Notes: generated by a model from the letters alone, not told the origin. A stretch of 56,696 nucleotides of DNA from an uncultured Paludibacter sp. (GCA_937927845.1 CALFXE010000084.1:1-56696); one strand, 5' to 3'. Positions 25,090 through 34,974 are shown, counted from the stretch's first letter. Program-made: numbers and translations.

Positions 25090-27717
25090 ATGAAACCAAA
25101 AAATCTTTTTACATTTCTTCTTACAGGGGCACCATTAGCTATGCCGGTTGTTGCTCAGGAAGCAGCAAAACCCAATATAGTTGTTATAATTGCTGATGAT
25201 TTAGGTACAAACGAATTAGGCTGTTATGGAGGTGTGAATCTTCCGACGCCTAATATTGATCAGTTAGCTCAAGATGGCTTGCGTCTTACCAATAATTATG
25301 CTTCATGTGCTATGAGTGTACCTATTCGAGCGTCACTATACACAGGATTATATCCTGCACGCCATGGATCTTACCAGAATCATAAAGCATCTTATAATAA
25401 TTTAAAAAGTGTAACACACTATATGTCCGATTTAGGCTATCGTGTGGGGCGTACCGGTAAGGATCATCCGGTTGGACAAAAAGGGGTGTATGCATTCGAA
25501 AAAATCGATGGATTTACGGTTGATTGTGTGGCATCACATCCTGCCCTTGCAACTACAGATGGAATAAAATCTTTTATGCAACGAGATGATAACGAACCGT
25601 TTTGCTTATTCGTGTGCAGCATACATCCTCACATGCCTTGGGATGCAGGAGATGCAAGCCAGTTTGATCCGAATGCGATCCAACTACCAGATAACTGTGT
25701 AGACACACAAAAAACGAGACAGGAATTTTGTAGTTATTTAGCTGAAATCAAATTATTGGATGACGAGGTTGGAGCAGTGATGGACGCGTTACGTACAACT
25801 GGAAATTTAAACAATACCTTAGTAATCTTTTTGGGAGAACAAGGACCTCAAATGCCTTTTGGAAAGTGGAATTGTTATTACTATAGTCAACATAGTGCTT
25901 TTATTGCACGTTATCCATCTAAAATTACCGCAAATACAACCAATGATGCTATTGTTCAATACGAAGATATTCTACCGACACTCATTGATTTTGCCGGTGG
26001 TGAAGCGATTGAAAGTTTGGACGGAAAAAGCTGTCTGGACGTGCTATTCAATAATTCGGATGGTGATCGCGAATGGGCTTATGGTATTCATAATAACATT
26101 CCGGAGGGTACCTCTTATCCCATACGGAGCATACAGGATAAACGTTACAAACTTATAGTCAACCTGTCACCCGAAAATGACTATAATATTAAATACATGA
26201 CTAATCCTGCTAATACAGGCAGTATGTGGATGTCATGGATAAATAAGGCTCAAACAGATGCAAATGCAAAATTTTTGACAGACAGATTTATCCAACGTCC
26301 GGCGATTGAGTTTTATGACTTACAGAATGATCGGTGGGAATTAAACAATCTTGCTGATAATCCTGTATATACGGACAGGATTGCTACCATGAGAGCTGAA
26401 TTGGAAAGTTGGATGGAACAACAAGGAGATCGTGGTGTACAAATGGATACGAATAATCCGGAAGACCCTAATCTAAAAACTGCTATTGAGATTAGTAGTT
26501 TAGACGATCTTAATACTTACGTGCGAAACGATTTAAGCGGTAATTATTACCTATCAAACGATATTGAAATTCCTGAAGGAACAGAATGGATACCGATTGG
26601 AGCAGATAGTCCTACCGATTCAGATCCACAGCGATTTAAAGGTATTTTTGACGGTAGAGGGTATAGTATTAAGAATCTGACGATTACTACTCCTGGAAAT
26701 TTCAAGGGACTTTTTGGGCGTTTAGATTTTGCAGTAGTAAAGAATTTGGAGTTATTGCGGGTGGATATCAAAGGCAAATCACCGGTAGGAGGAATAACAG
26801 GTGCTATGATTGGAAGCAGTAAAATTGAACGTGTTTCGGTGAGTGGTAACATTGAAGGTGAGACAGAAGTAGGTGGAATTGTGGGAAGAGTAGCCAGAGA
26901 TCCGACTCATACCGATTATAATATCATCCACGATTGTTATGTGAACGCCAATATTAGAGCGACTAATTTAAGTACCAATATGAATACACCCTCGTGTGCA
27001 GCAGGTATTGCAGCATTCTCACATTCAACAGATGGTAACTCGGTTTCAAAAATTGATATTCGTAGGGTATATGTAACCGGGTCGATTACTTCGGATCAAA
27101 AAAATCATATAGCAGGTAATGCGGCAGGAATTTTGGCTTTTTACGACAATCATAAATTTGTGAAGATGGAAGAGGTGCTTGTATTATCAGATACGATAGG
27201 TGCAGCAACTTCAAATTTATTTTTCTCAAGGAGAGGTCCGAACTATGCCGATTTCGAATTGTTTGATAAAGTATATGCCCGTGACGGTATCACTTTGAAT
27301 TACTTAAACCAAAGCGATAAAGGTAGAGGCGGAGAAATCCCCGATGGGGTAATCAATTATTTATCACTTGCAACTTTTAAGACCAAAAGTTTTTATGCAG
27401 ATAATTTATCATGGGATTTTGAAAATGTGTGGAGCATCACTGAAGGTGAACTACCTAAATTACACATTAAACAGATAGATACTTCATTAAAATCAAAAGA
27501 TGAAACAGTAAAGTATAAAATAGCAACAGTAAATACAGGTGTAAATATATATTTACCCGGTATTTTCTCAGTGAAGATGTATGATGTAATGGGTAAAGAA
27601 ATTTATAATCTGAAATATGGTCATGATAGCGCATTCGTTCCTATGAATAAGGGCATTTACATTGTAAAACTAACTCAGGATATTAATCAGTACTCAGATA
27701 AGATTATTTTATTTTAA
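25090..27717 (+). CDS. Sulfatase fused to a GLUG-like domain and T9SS sorting domain
   Basis: 875 residues. A signal peptide (about 1-22) is followed by a family S1 sulfatase (about 25-455): metal ligands D36/D37 in IIADDLG, the modified residue S76 in SVPIRASLYTG (serine type, needing anSME-style conversion to formylglycine), and GEQGPQMPFGKW near 249-260. Residues about 464-800 are a near copy of the neighbouring 442-residue GLUG protein, and about 805-875 a type A T9SS domain. It probably removes sulfate esters from a glycan at the cell surface. The GEQG variant of the usual SDHG/SDNG motif is seen in some Bacteroidota sulfatases. Substrate unknown; no sulfatase-maturing enzyme is in the window. 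Confidence 0.92.
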   Translation: MKPKNLFTFLLTGAPLAMPVVAQEAAKPNIVVIIADDLGTNELGCYGGVNLPTPNIDQLAQDGLRLTNNYASCAMSVPIRASLYTGLYPARHGSYQNHKASYNNLKSVTHYMSDLGYRVGRTGKDHPVGQKGVYAFEKIDGFTVDCVASHPALATTDGIKSFMQRDDNEPFCLFVCSIHPHMPWDAGDASQFDPNAIQLPDNCVDTQKTRQEFCSYLAEIKLLDDEVGAVMDALRTTGNLNNTLVIFLGEQGPQMPFGKWNCYYYSQHSAFIARYPSKITANTTNDAIVQYEDILPTLIDFAGGEAIESLDGKSCLDVLFNNSDGDREWAYGIHNNIPEGTSYPIRSIQDKRYKLIVNLSPENDYNIKYMTNPANTGSMWMSWINKAQTDANAKFLTDRFIQRPAIEFYDLQNDRWELNNLADNPVYTDRIATMRAELESWMEQQGDRGVQMDTNNPEDPNLKTAIEISSLDDLNTYVRNDLSGNYYLSNDIEIPEGTEWIPIGADSPTDSDPQRFKGIFDGRGYSIKNLTITTPGNFKGLFGRLDFAVVKNLELLRVDIKGKSPVGGITGAMIGSSKIERVSVSGNIEGETEVGGIVGRVARDPTHTDYNIIHDCYVNANIRATNLSTNMNTPSCAAGIAAFSHSTDGNSVSKIDIRRVYVTGSITSDQKNHIAGNAAGILAFYDNHKFVKMEEVLVLSDTIGAATSNLFFSRRGPNYADFELFDKVYARDGITLNYLNQSDKGRGGEIPDGVINYLSLATFKTKSFYADNLSWDFENVWSITEGELPKLHIKQIDTSLKSKDETVKYKIATVNTGVNIYLPGIFSVKMYDVMGKEIYNLKYGHDSAFVPMNKGIYIVKLTQDINQYSDKIILF

Positions 27718-27784
27718 ATGTAAAAACAAATATTCTTTATGAAGCTAACATCAAGTAATTTAAGCAATCATTTTCGATATCCTG

Positions 27785-27832
27785 ACTATTGATTAGCATA
27801 TTAAAACATTAGTATATTAACACATTATTTAC
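27785..27832. repeat. ATTAGCATATTAAAACATTAG word repeat
   Basis: Short degenerate units of ATTAGCATATT / ACATTAGTATATT / AACACATT just before the first GH43 gene. Same word family as 36218-36263. Confidence 0.5.
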
Positions 27833-27834
27833 AT

Positions 27835-28854
27835 ATGAAATCAATATATTACTCCCTACTACTATTAGTATTTTTTTCTTGCTCTGACAACGTAAATTCA
27901 GGAAATCCTACTTATAAACCTCCTGTAAAAACCGAATCAGTATACAATAATCTTGTAGGACTTGTGCCTGACTGTGCAGATCCATATGTGTTGGAACATA
28001 ATGGTTTGTACTATCTATACGGAACAGGTGGTAATGATGGTATAAAAGTGTATGTATCGAAAGATATGGTTACTTGGTCGGCTGCCAGAGGATCTACGAA
28101 TGGCTATGCTCTTCATAAAAATGATGTCTGGGGTGATAAATGGTTTTGGGCACCTGAAGTGTATTACATCAATAATAAGTTTTATATGTTTTTCTCCGTT
28201 GAAGAAAGAATTGCAGTAGCTGAGAGTTTATCTCCTTTAGGTCCTTTTAAGCAAGAAACAGCATATAAAAAACCATTCCATGAAAATATTCCGGAGATAG
28301 ACACTCATTTGTTCATAGACGATGATGGGAAAATGTATTTGTATTTTGTTCGTTTTACAAATGGTAACGAAATCTGGGTTGCTGAATTAAATAATGATTT
28401 AAGATCGATTAAAGAAGGTACCTTAACATATTGTTTTGGAGCAACTCAATCATGGGAGTTAATTCAAGCCAGAGTTAATGAAGGTCCTTTTATTTTAAAA
28501 CATAAAAATACATATTATCTAACTTATTCCGGTAATGATTACAGAAGCTCTAAATACGGCGTTGGATATGCCACTTCCGACAATCCAATGGGTCCATGGT
28601 CAAAGTACAAACAAAATCCTGTTTTAGTAGGTAATGACAAAATTTATGGTGTTGGACATCATTCTTTTATAACTTTAAATGATAGCTGTAAATATATAAT
28701 TTATCACTCACACAATACGACTAAAGCTGTTCAACCCCGAAAGGTTGGCATTGATTTGTATGAATTTATTCCTTCGGGTGATAATTCTCCTGACATTCTA
28801 AAGATTTATGGACCAACTACAACTAATCAAACATTATGTAAAAAACCCGAATAA
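27835..28854 (+). CDS. Glycoside hydrolase family 43-type lipoprotein
   Basis: 339 residues with a lipoprotein signal (FFSCSDN, Cys at about 16). Five-bladed propeller of the GH43/62 clan: general base Asp in DCADPYVLEHNGLYYLYGT (about residue 45), the pKa-tuning Asp in IDTHLFIDDDGKMYLYF (about 160) and the acid Glu in VNEGPFILKHKNTYYLTYSG (about 215). All three catalytic positions are present. Likely an arabinofuranosidase, xylosidase or galactosidase acting on a side chain. It is followed 34 bases later by a second GH43 gene and belongs to the HTCS-linked locus. Confidence 0.9.
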   Translation: MKSIYYSLLLLVFFSCSDNVNSGNPTYKPPVKTESVYNNLVGLVPDCADPYVLEHNGLYYLYGTGGNDGIKVYVSKDMVTWSAARGSTNGYALHKNDVWGDKWFWAPEVYYINNKFYMFFSVEERIAVAESLSPLGPFKQETAYKKPFHENIPEIDTHLFIDDDGKMYLYFVRFTNGNEIWVAELNNDLRSIKEGTLTYCFGATQSWELIQARVNEGPFILKHKNTYYLTYSGNDYRSSKYGVGYATSDNPMGPWSKYKQNPVLVGNDKIYGVGHHSFITLNDSCKYIIYHSHNTTKAVQPRKVGIDLYEFIPSGDNSPDILKIYGPTTTNQTLCKKPE

Positions 28855-28888
28855 AAACATTTTAAATAATAACTAAAAATAAAATTAG

Positions 28889-29989
28889 ATGAATAAAAAC
28901 TTAATTCTTGCTTTGGCAATAGTATTATTTGCTGCATGTACTGCTAACAAAAGTACAAGTCATAATCCTCTCCCCGTCGAATTTGGAGATCCATTCGTAA
29001 TGCAAGCCTCAGATGGTAAGTATTATATGTATGGTACAACAGGCGGACTTAATGGGTTTAAAACGTACTCATCGGATAACCTTATTGATTGGAAAGATGA
29101 AGGACAAGTGTATACAGGTGCTACTTCTGACTCTTGGACGGTAGATTGTTTTTGGGCACCTGAAGTTTATGAAAGAGATGGTAAATATTATCTTTGGTTT
29201 AGTGCAAACTGGAAAATCAATCCTACAAATGAATTAGAGAATTTTCGTATAGGCGTTGCTGTTGCCGATAATCCAAAAGGACCGTTTAAAGAAATGTTCG
29301 GACGACCTGTTTTTGATCCCGGATACCCAATTATTGATGCTAATTTATTTTTCGACGATATAAATAATAAGGTTTATCTGTATTATTCTCGCTGCTGTTA
29401 CAAAAATCCTGTCGAAAGTGAAATTGCTGATTGGGCAAAAGGAAATGGATGGTATGACGAAATTGAAGAGAGTTGGGTGTATGGAGTTGAACTGAAGCCT
29501 GATTTTTCTGATATCATTGGCGAGCCGGTATTATTATTAAGACCACCTGTATCTATTAGCGACAAACAAGCTGAATGGGAAAGCAGATCTGTTACTTCTC
29601 ATGAAGTCAATAGAAGATGGACAGAAGGCTCGTTTATCTTTAAAGAATCTGATACGTATTATATGATGTATTCAGCAAATTTCTTTGGAGGTCAAAACTA
29701 TGCCGTAGGTTATGCTACCTCTGAACATCCATTAGGTCCTTTTGTAAAAGCAGAAACAAATCCAGTCCTTCAAAAAAACATTGAAACCGGTGGAGATGTT
29801 ACCGGCACAGGACATAATATGGTTTTGACTTTAAAGAATGGAGATAAGCTTTGTGTATATCACGGTCGTACTGAGGAAACAGGTGATAATCGTGTTGTGT
29901 TTATCGACAAAATGGAAGTTGATGAAAGCGGAAATTTGATTGTACACGGACCTACAACATCTGAATCTCCTTGTTGTTTGCATAAATAA
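28889..29989 (+). CDS. Glycoside hydrolase family 43-type lipoprotein (second)
   Basis: 366 residues with a lipoprotein signal (LFAACTAN). Catalytic positions correspond to FGDPFVMQASDGKYYMYGT (Asp), IIDANLFFDDINNKVYLYYS (Asp) and RWTEGSFIFKESDTYYMMYS (Glu). It differs enough from the preceding protein to belong to another subfamily. An insertion between the second and third motifs (about 150-205) is rich in Trp and acidic residues. Last gene of the locus; a bidirectional terminator lies at 30100-30135. Confidence 0.9.
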   Translation: MNKNLILALAIVLFAACTANKSTSHNPLPVEFGDPFVMQASDGKYYMYGTTGGLNGFKTYSSDNLIDWKDEGQVYTGATSDSWTVDCFWAPEVYERDGKYYLWFSANWKINPTNELENFRIGVAVADNPKGPFKEMFGRPVFDPGYPIIDANLFFDDINNKVYLYYSRCCYKNPVESEIADWAKGNGWYDEIEESWVYGVELKPDFSDIIGEPVLLLRPPVSISDKQAEWESRSVTSHEVNRRWTEGSFIFKESDTYYMMYSANFFGGQNYAVGYATSEHPLGPFVKAETNPVLQKNIETGGDVTGTGHNMVLTLKNGDKLCVYHGRTEETGDNRVVFIDKMEVDESGNLIVHGPTTSESPCCLHK

Positions 29990-30099
29990 TAAATTAATTG
30001 AAACCATTTTCAATTAACTTGTTATAACTAACTTATACTGTGCGAATTAGAGTATATTTCACTAACTATCTTTGGCATATATATCTTACTATTATAATC

Positions 30100-30135
30100 A
30101 AAAGAGCGCAAAGTTTAAATCCTTTACGCTCTTTT
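30100..30135. terminator. Bidirectional terminator after GH43 and aminotransferase genes
   Basis: AAAAGAGCG (30100-30108) pairs with CGCTCTTTT (30127-30135); after one mismatch, four more pairs close an 8-base loop. Flanked by A and T runs, it sits between two convergent genes. Confidence 0.8.
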
Positions 30136-30189
30136 CCTTTTATAAATTTATATTCAATCTATATCATGCAATAAAGATATAATATCAGA

Positions 30190-31383
30190 TTATTGCAATT
30201 TAGCTAATGCTTCTTTAATTCTACCAAATGCTTTAACAAGATTTTCGTCTGATGTAGCATACGACAAACGTATACAAGTTGGCGCACCAAAAGCACCTCC
30301 ACCAACACATGCAACATGTCCTACCTCCAAAAGATACATTGCAAGGTCTCCCGAAGTTTCAATTTTTCTATCACCATAAGATTTACCAATATATGCTCCT
30401 GCATCCGGAAAAACATAAAATGCACCTTGTGGTTTGTTTATCTTTAGTCCGGGAATTTGAGATGCTAACTCCATAACTAAATTAGCACGACGCAAGAAAG
30501 ATTCCTGCATTCCTTTAACAAAACTTTGGTCTCCTGTATATGCAGCTTCCGCAGCTTTTTGAGCTACCGAACACGGTCCGGATGTATATTGTCCCTGTAA
30601 AGTATTGCAAGCCGAAGCTATCCATTTTGGAGCAGCAATCCATCCTATCCTCCACCCTGTCATGGCATAACCTTTTGATACTCCATTGATTATAACTACA
30701 CGTTCACGGACATTCTCAAACTGAGCAATACTTTCATGCTGTCCGATATAATTTATATGTTCGTATATCTCATCTGATAAAATGTAAATATTCGGGTGTT
30801 TTGCTAATACATCTGCCAATCCTTTTAACTCTTCTTTGGTATAAACACTACCGGTTGGATTTGAAGGAGAACAAAGAATCAAAGCTTTTGTTTTTGGAGT
30901 GATGGCAGCTTCAAGTTGAGCAGGAGTGATTTTAAAATCCTGTTCAATTCCGGCTGAAACTATAACAGATTTACCATCAGCTATAGTAACCATTTCAGGA
31001 TAACTAACCCAATATGGAGCAGGAATAATCACCTCATCATCCTTACTGATAATAGCTAATATTACGTTACATACAGATTGTTTTGCACCATTAGAACATA
31101 CAATTTGTTCAGGCTTGTAATCCAATCCATTCTCATTTTTCAATTTAGCACAAATAGCATTACGCAAAGCCGGATAACCCGGTACGGGTGAATAAAATGA
31201 GTAATTGTCATCAATAGCCTTTTTTGCAGCATCCTTCACATGGTCGGGCGTATTAAAATCTGTCTCGCCAACACTTAAATTAATTACGTCTATACCCTGA
31301 GCTTTTAACTCGTTACTTTTTTGAGACATAGCAAGCGTTTCTGAAGGAGAAAGGGCTGCTAAACGATCTGATACTGGAAACAT
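30190..31383 (-). CDS. aspC: Pyridoxal-phosphate aminotransferase, class I (aspartate aminotransferase type)
   Basis: 397 residues of the fold-type I, class Ib aspartate aminotransferase group. The PLP lysine is in INGVSKGYAMTGWRIGW near residue 234; PSNPTGSVY near 175 and the terminal Arg in APTCIRLSYATSDE bind cofactor and substrate carboxylate. It transfers amino groups between aspartate (or related amino acids) and 2-oxoglutarate. Single gene with a TATCTTTG box at 31423-31430. Exact substrate not certain. Confidence 0.92.
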   Translation of the reverse strand: MFPVSDRLAALSPSETLAMSQKSNELKAQGIDVINLSVGETDFNTPDHVKDAAKKAIDDNYSFYSPVPGYPALRNAICAKLKNENGLDYKPEQIVCSNGAKQSVCNVILAIISKDDEVIIPAPYWVSYPEMVTIADGKSVIVSAGIEQDFKITPAQLEAAITPKTKALILCSPSNPTGSVYTKEELKGLADVLAKHPNIYILSDEIYEHINYIGQHESIAQFENVRERVVIINGVSKGYAMTGWRIGWIAAPKWIASACNTLQGQYTSGPCSVAQKAAEAAYTGDQSFVKGMQESFLRRANLVMELASQIPGLKINKPQGAFYVFPDAGAYIGKSYGDRKIETSGDLAMYLLEVGHVACVGGGAFGAPTCIRLSYATSDENLVKAFGRIKEALAKLQ

Positions 31384-31422
31384 AAATAATGATTTTTTTA
31401 TTTAATTTGTTATTTTCGTTTG

Positions 31423-31430
31423 CAAAGATA
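31423..31430 (-). promoter_or_regulatory. -7 box of the aminotransferase gene
   Basis: TATCTTTG on the minus strand, 40 bases before the start codon; an exact TAnnTTTG box. Confidence 0.55.
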
Positions 31431-31554
31431 TACAAAATCAAACAATATCACAGCGATTTTATAAATATTGCGCTTAAAAGTAAGCATTATTATATTTATT
31501 GCGACAAAATAATACTTGTAAAGGGATTTTACTTTATAAAAATGACAATATCTA

Positions 31555-32787
31555 CTATGATCTAATCTGCCCTTCTCCCTTTATTATCCATTTATACGAA
31601 CAAAGTTCTTCCAATGCCATCGGACCACGAGCATGCATTTTTTGTGTGCTGATACCGATTTCAGCTCCCAACCCAAACTGAGCTCCATCAGTGAAAGCTG
31701 TTGACACATTGGTATAAATACATGCAGCATCAACCATTTTATTGAAAATCTCTATCTTTTCGTTGTTTTCACTGATGATACATTCACTGTGTTTCGAACT
31801 GTGCAAAGATATTTGCTCAATTGCTTCATCTATTGAATTTACAGTTCGTATCGACATTTTATAGTCTAAAAACTCAGTACCAAAACTCTCTTCTGTGGCA
31901 TGTTCCAAATATGGGTACGAATCCTTTAGCTGATTATAAGAACTTTCATCTGCATAAATAATCACGTTTTTCTCTGCTAATTTTCCACACAAAACAGGTA
32001 AATCTGTCAATCTGCTTTTATGAATAACCAAGCAATCTAAAGCGTTGCAGACACTTACTCTTCTGGTTTTAGCATTAAAAATAATTGATTTACCTTTCTC
32101 CAAATCTCCATATTCATCGAAATAAGTATGGCAAATGCCTGCTCCTGTTTCAATTACAGGTATTTTTGAATTTTCACGGACATAATCTATTAATCCTTTG
32201 CCTCCACGTGGTATTATCATATCAACATAACCAACTGCATTCATTAATTCAGCAGTCGCTTCTCTTCCGGCAGGTAATAAAGTTACAATATTTTTATCTA
32301 ATCTGTTATCTTCCAACACTTGCTGAATAATTTCAACTATGACTTTATTTGAATTATAAGCATCTGTTCCTCCTTTTAACACACAAGCATTACCTGATTT
32401 AAAACACAGAGAAAACACATCAAAGCTCACATTAGGACGTGCCTCGTAAATTATTCCAATCACACCGAAAGGCACAGTTACTTTAGATATCTGCATACCA
32501 TTAGGTCGTGTATTTGTACTGATAATCTTACCTAAAGGTGATGGTAAATTTGCCACATTACGGATGTCTGAAGCAATACCTTTAATTCTTTCTGAACTTA
32601 AAAGTAATCTATCGTACATAGGATTTGATTTTTCCATTGCATCCAAATCCTTTTTATTTTCTATCAGTATTCTGTCGGTCTGATTTATAGCAGCATCAGC
32701 AAGTGAATTTAATACATTATTTATAGTATCATCACTAACAAGATTTAATAAACGTGATGCTTTTAATGATGTTTGTTTCCAGTTCAT
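31555..32787 (-). CDS. proA: Glutamate-5-semialdehyde dehydrogenase
   Basis: 410 residues, normal length for gamma-glutamyl phosphate reductase. The catalytic cysteine is in RRVSVCNALDCLVIH near residue 240; PFGVIGIIYEARPNVSFDV near 105 and the GAEIGISTQKMHARGPM motif near the end are family signatures. It reduces glutamyl-5-phosphate with NADPH in proline synthesis, acting with ProB encoded upstream. The genes are separated by 125 bases of word repeats. Confidence 0.97.
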   Translation of the reverse strand: MNWKQTSLKASRLLNLVSDDTINNVLNSLADAAINQTDRILIENKKDLDAMEKSNPMYDRLLLSSERIKGIASDIRNVANLPSPLGKIISTNTRPNGMQISKVTVPFGVIGIIYEARPNVSFDVFSLCFKSGNACVLKGGTDAYNSNKVIVEIIQQVLEDNRLDKNIVTLLPAGREATAELMNAVGYVDMIIPRGGKGLIDYVRENSKIPVIETGAGICHTYFDEYGDLEKGKSIIFNAKTRRVSVCNALDCLVIHKSRLTDLPVLCGKLAEKNVIIYADESSYNQLKDSYPYLEHATEESFGTEFLDYKMSIRTVNSIDEAIEQISLHSSKHSECIISENNEKIEIFNKMVDAACIYTNVSTAFTDGAQFGLGAEIGISTQKMHARGPMALEELCSYKWIIKGEGQIRS

Positions 32788-32842
32788 GTTATTTATTATT
32801 TACTAATCAGCATTAATCAATTTAATTACATTTCTTTTTATT

Positions 32843-32908
32843 GTCTATAGTCTATGGTCTATAGTCTATTGTGACTCCCCACTCCAAGCTCAAAACTCAA
32901 AACTAATT
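32843..32908. repeat. CTATAGT and AAAACTC word repeats between proB and proA
   Basis: Four units of GTCTATAG/GTCTATGG, then CCACTCCAAGCTC and CAAAACTCAAAACT. Two different word families lie side by side inside an operon gap. Confidence 0.65.
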
Positions 32909-32912
32909 ACAT

Positions 32913-33989
32913 TTACTCAAGATACAAATAATCATAATGAATAATGGGCTTTTGGTTCTTTTTACCAATGATTTCAATTGCCTTTTCGCTTCCATATTGT
33001 GCTTTACCAACACCAATAAACTTTCCTTGATGATCAATGATTTTTATCAGATCGTCTTTTTCAAACTCTCCGTTTATTTTTAAAATACCAATAGGCAATA
33101 AACTTACAGCCTTTTCATCTAACAATGCTTTTGTAGCATTTTCGTTGATATAAATTTCTCCTTTTGCAAATCCTTCGCTGTGTGCTATCCATTTTTTGAC
33201 AGAAGACACAGAGTCGGCAGAAGCTACGAAATGCGTATTTACAACATCTGTTTTCGAATCGAGCAACTGTATCAATATATTGTCTTTCTTACCGTTGGCA
33301 ATATAAACTTCTATTCCTTCATCAGCTATTTTACGGGCAATAGTTGTTTTAGTTGTCATACCCCCTCTTCCAAATGATGATTTTGATGACTGAATAAAGT
33401 CTGACACATCCTCACCTTTTCTTATTTCTCTGATAACTTTTGCATTAGAATCACTCGGATGTCCATTATAAACTCCATCAATATTGCTGAGTATGATTAA
33501 TGCTTCCATATCCATCATTGAAGCAATCAATCCTGAAAGTTCGTCATTGTCGGTAAACATCAGTTCTGAAACTGAAACTGTATCATTCTCGTTTACAATA
33601 GGTATCACCTTATTATCAAGCATTACCCTCATACAATTACGTTGATTGAGATAATGCCTACGACTACCGAAATTTTCTTTCATCGTGAGTACCTGTCCAA
33701 CTGTAATTCCGTGATCCCTAAACAAATCCCAATAATGATTAATCAATTTAGCTTGTCCTACAGATGAGAAAAGTTGTCTTTGATCTACCACGTCCATTTT
33801 CTTCGTAGCACCCATAATACTTCTACCTGAAGCAACTGCGCCTGACGAAATTAAAACTATTTCAGCTCCTTTTTTATGTAGAAAAGCAATTTGATCGACC
33901 AATGCAGACATACGCGTAATATCCAGAGTGCCATCTGCCCTGGTTATGACGTTGCTACCAACTTTAACTGCTATTTTATTGTATTTCAT
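32913..33989 (-). CDS. proB: Glutamate 5-kinase
   Basis: 358 residues: an amino-acid kinase domain (VKVGSNVI at the start, SSGAVASGRSIMG near 50, NENDTVSVSELMFTDNDELSGLIA near 135-160, FGRGGMTTK near 205) and a C-terminal PUA domain from about residue 265. It phosphorylates glutamate in the first step of proline synthesis and is usually feedback-inhibited by proline. Its start overlaps the end of the M28 peptidase gene by 14 bases, suggesting translational coupling. Confidence 0.97.
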   Translation of the reverse strand: MKYNKIAVKVGSNVITRADGTLDITRMSALVDQIAFLHKKGAEIVLISSGAVASGRSIMGATKKMDVVDQRQLFSSVGQAKLINHYWDLFRDHGITVGQVLTMKENFGSRRHYLNQRNCMRVMLDNKVIPIVNENDTVSVSELMFTDNDELSGLIASMMDMEALIILSNIDGVYNGHPSDSNAKVIREIRKGEDVSDFIQSSKSSFGRGGMTTKTTIARKIADEGIEVYIANGKKDNILIQLLDSKTDVVNTHFVASADSVSSVKKWIAHSEGFAKGEIYINENATKALLDEKAVSLLPIGILKINGEFEKDDLIKIIDHQGKFIGVGKAQYGSEKAIEIIGKKNQKPIIHYDYLYLE

Positions 33990-34953
33990 TATAAATAATA
34001 TGTAAAACCGTAGTCCCTACTGCAAATAATGTTTCTTTATCAATATTGTTCATATCATCCTTTGTTGTATGCCAGTAATCGCCAAATCCAACTTCACTTT
34101 GTGGGTCGTACTGTATTATATCAATGCTTGGTATCCCAATAATTTTGTTTACATAATAATGATCGTCTGTTATTGTTCCTCCGCTTCTATTGATAAAAAA
34201 TTTATCAAATCCCAAATTAGTAGCTGTATTCCATATTTTATCAACGATACTGCGTGCGAAATAGTCAGAGATCTGTTCTCTGTAAAATTTTGCATCCTTA
34301 GCCCCTACCATATCTAAGAGAATACCAAAGTTTGCAGTATAATTTTTCACATGAGGATTTTTCGACCAATACTGTGAACCTAAGCACCAAGAATCAGGAG
34401 AATCAATCTGATATTTATCGGGAGCACCATAATCTTCAGCATCAAAGAAAATTATATCAACACCAATATTCGGCGATTGCATACCGATTTGACGAGCAAT
34501 TTCCATTAATACACCAACACCGCTTGCACCATCATTAGCACCAATAACAGGCACATTGAAATTCTTCGGGTCGGGGTCGTGATCCGACCATGGACGACTA
34601 TCCCAATGCGCAAAAAGTAAAATTCTTTGATTTTTTTCAACATTAAATGAAGAAATGATATTGTTTGCATTAAGCTTATCTCCATTAAAAGCAGTGAGTT
34701 GTACCTTTTGCTCTACTACTACAGCACCAAAATCTCTCATTACTGAAACAAGATATTCAGAACAGGCTTTATGAGGAGAAGAGTTAGGTACTCTTGGTCC
34801 AAAATCCACCTGTCGCTTCACATAATTATATGCAGAATCCGCAGAAAAAACCGGCACCACAACAGAATAATCATTTTGAGATGATGATTTCGTTTCTTGC
34901 TTACAAGATAAAAATAATAGAGCTACTAATAATAGAGAAATTTTGCTTATCAT
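33976..34953 (-). CDS. M28-family zinc peptidase or glutaminyl cyclase-like lipoprotein
   Basis: 325 residues with a lipobox (LLFLSCKQE, Cys at about 17). Zinc ligands are visible: His and Asp in LLFAHWDSRPWS, Asp in GANDGASGVGVLME, Glu in FFDAEDYG and the late His in GDYWHTTKDDMNNID. The sequence is closest to the glutaminyl cyclase branch of M28, which converts N-terminal Gln to pyroglutamate; Bacteroidota often process exported proteins this way after signal cleavage. Peptidase activity is the alternative. First gene of the overlap-coupled proB operon. Confidence 0.88.
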   Translation of the reverse strand: MISKISLLLVALLFLSCKQETKSSSQNDYSVVVPVFSADSAYNYVKRQVDFGPRVPNSSPHKACSEYLVSVMRDFGAVVVEQKVQLTAFNGDKLNANNIISSFNVEKNQRILLFAHWDSRPWSDHDPDPKNFNVPVIGANDGASGVGVLMEIARQIGMQSPNIGVDIIFFDAEDYGAPDKYQIDSPDSWCLGSQYWSKNPHVKNYTANFGILLDMVGAKDAKFYREQISDYFARSIVDKIWNTATNLGFDKFFINRSGGTITDDHYYVNKIIGIPSIDIIQYDPQSEVGFGDYWHTTKDDMNNIDKETLFAVGTTVLHIIYNEIQ

Positions 34954-34974
34954 TGCATAATTTTTTTAGTCGAG

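Noticed and set aside
31450..31554. Weak AT inverted repeat after proA
   Set aside because: Short interrupted arms in AT-rich sequence, likely by chance.
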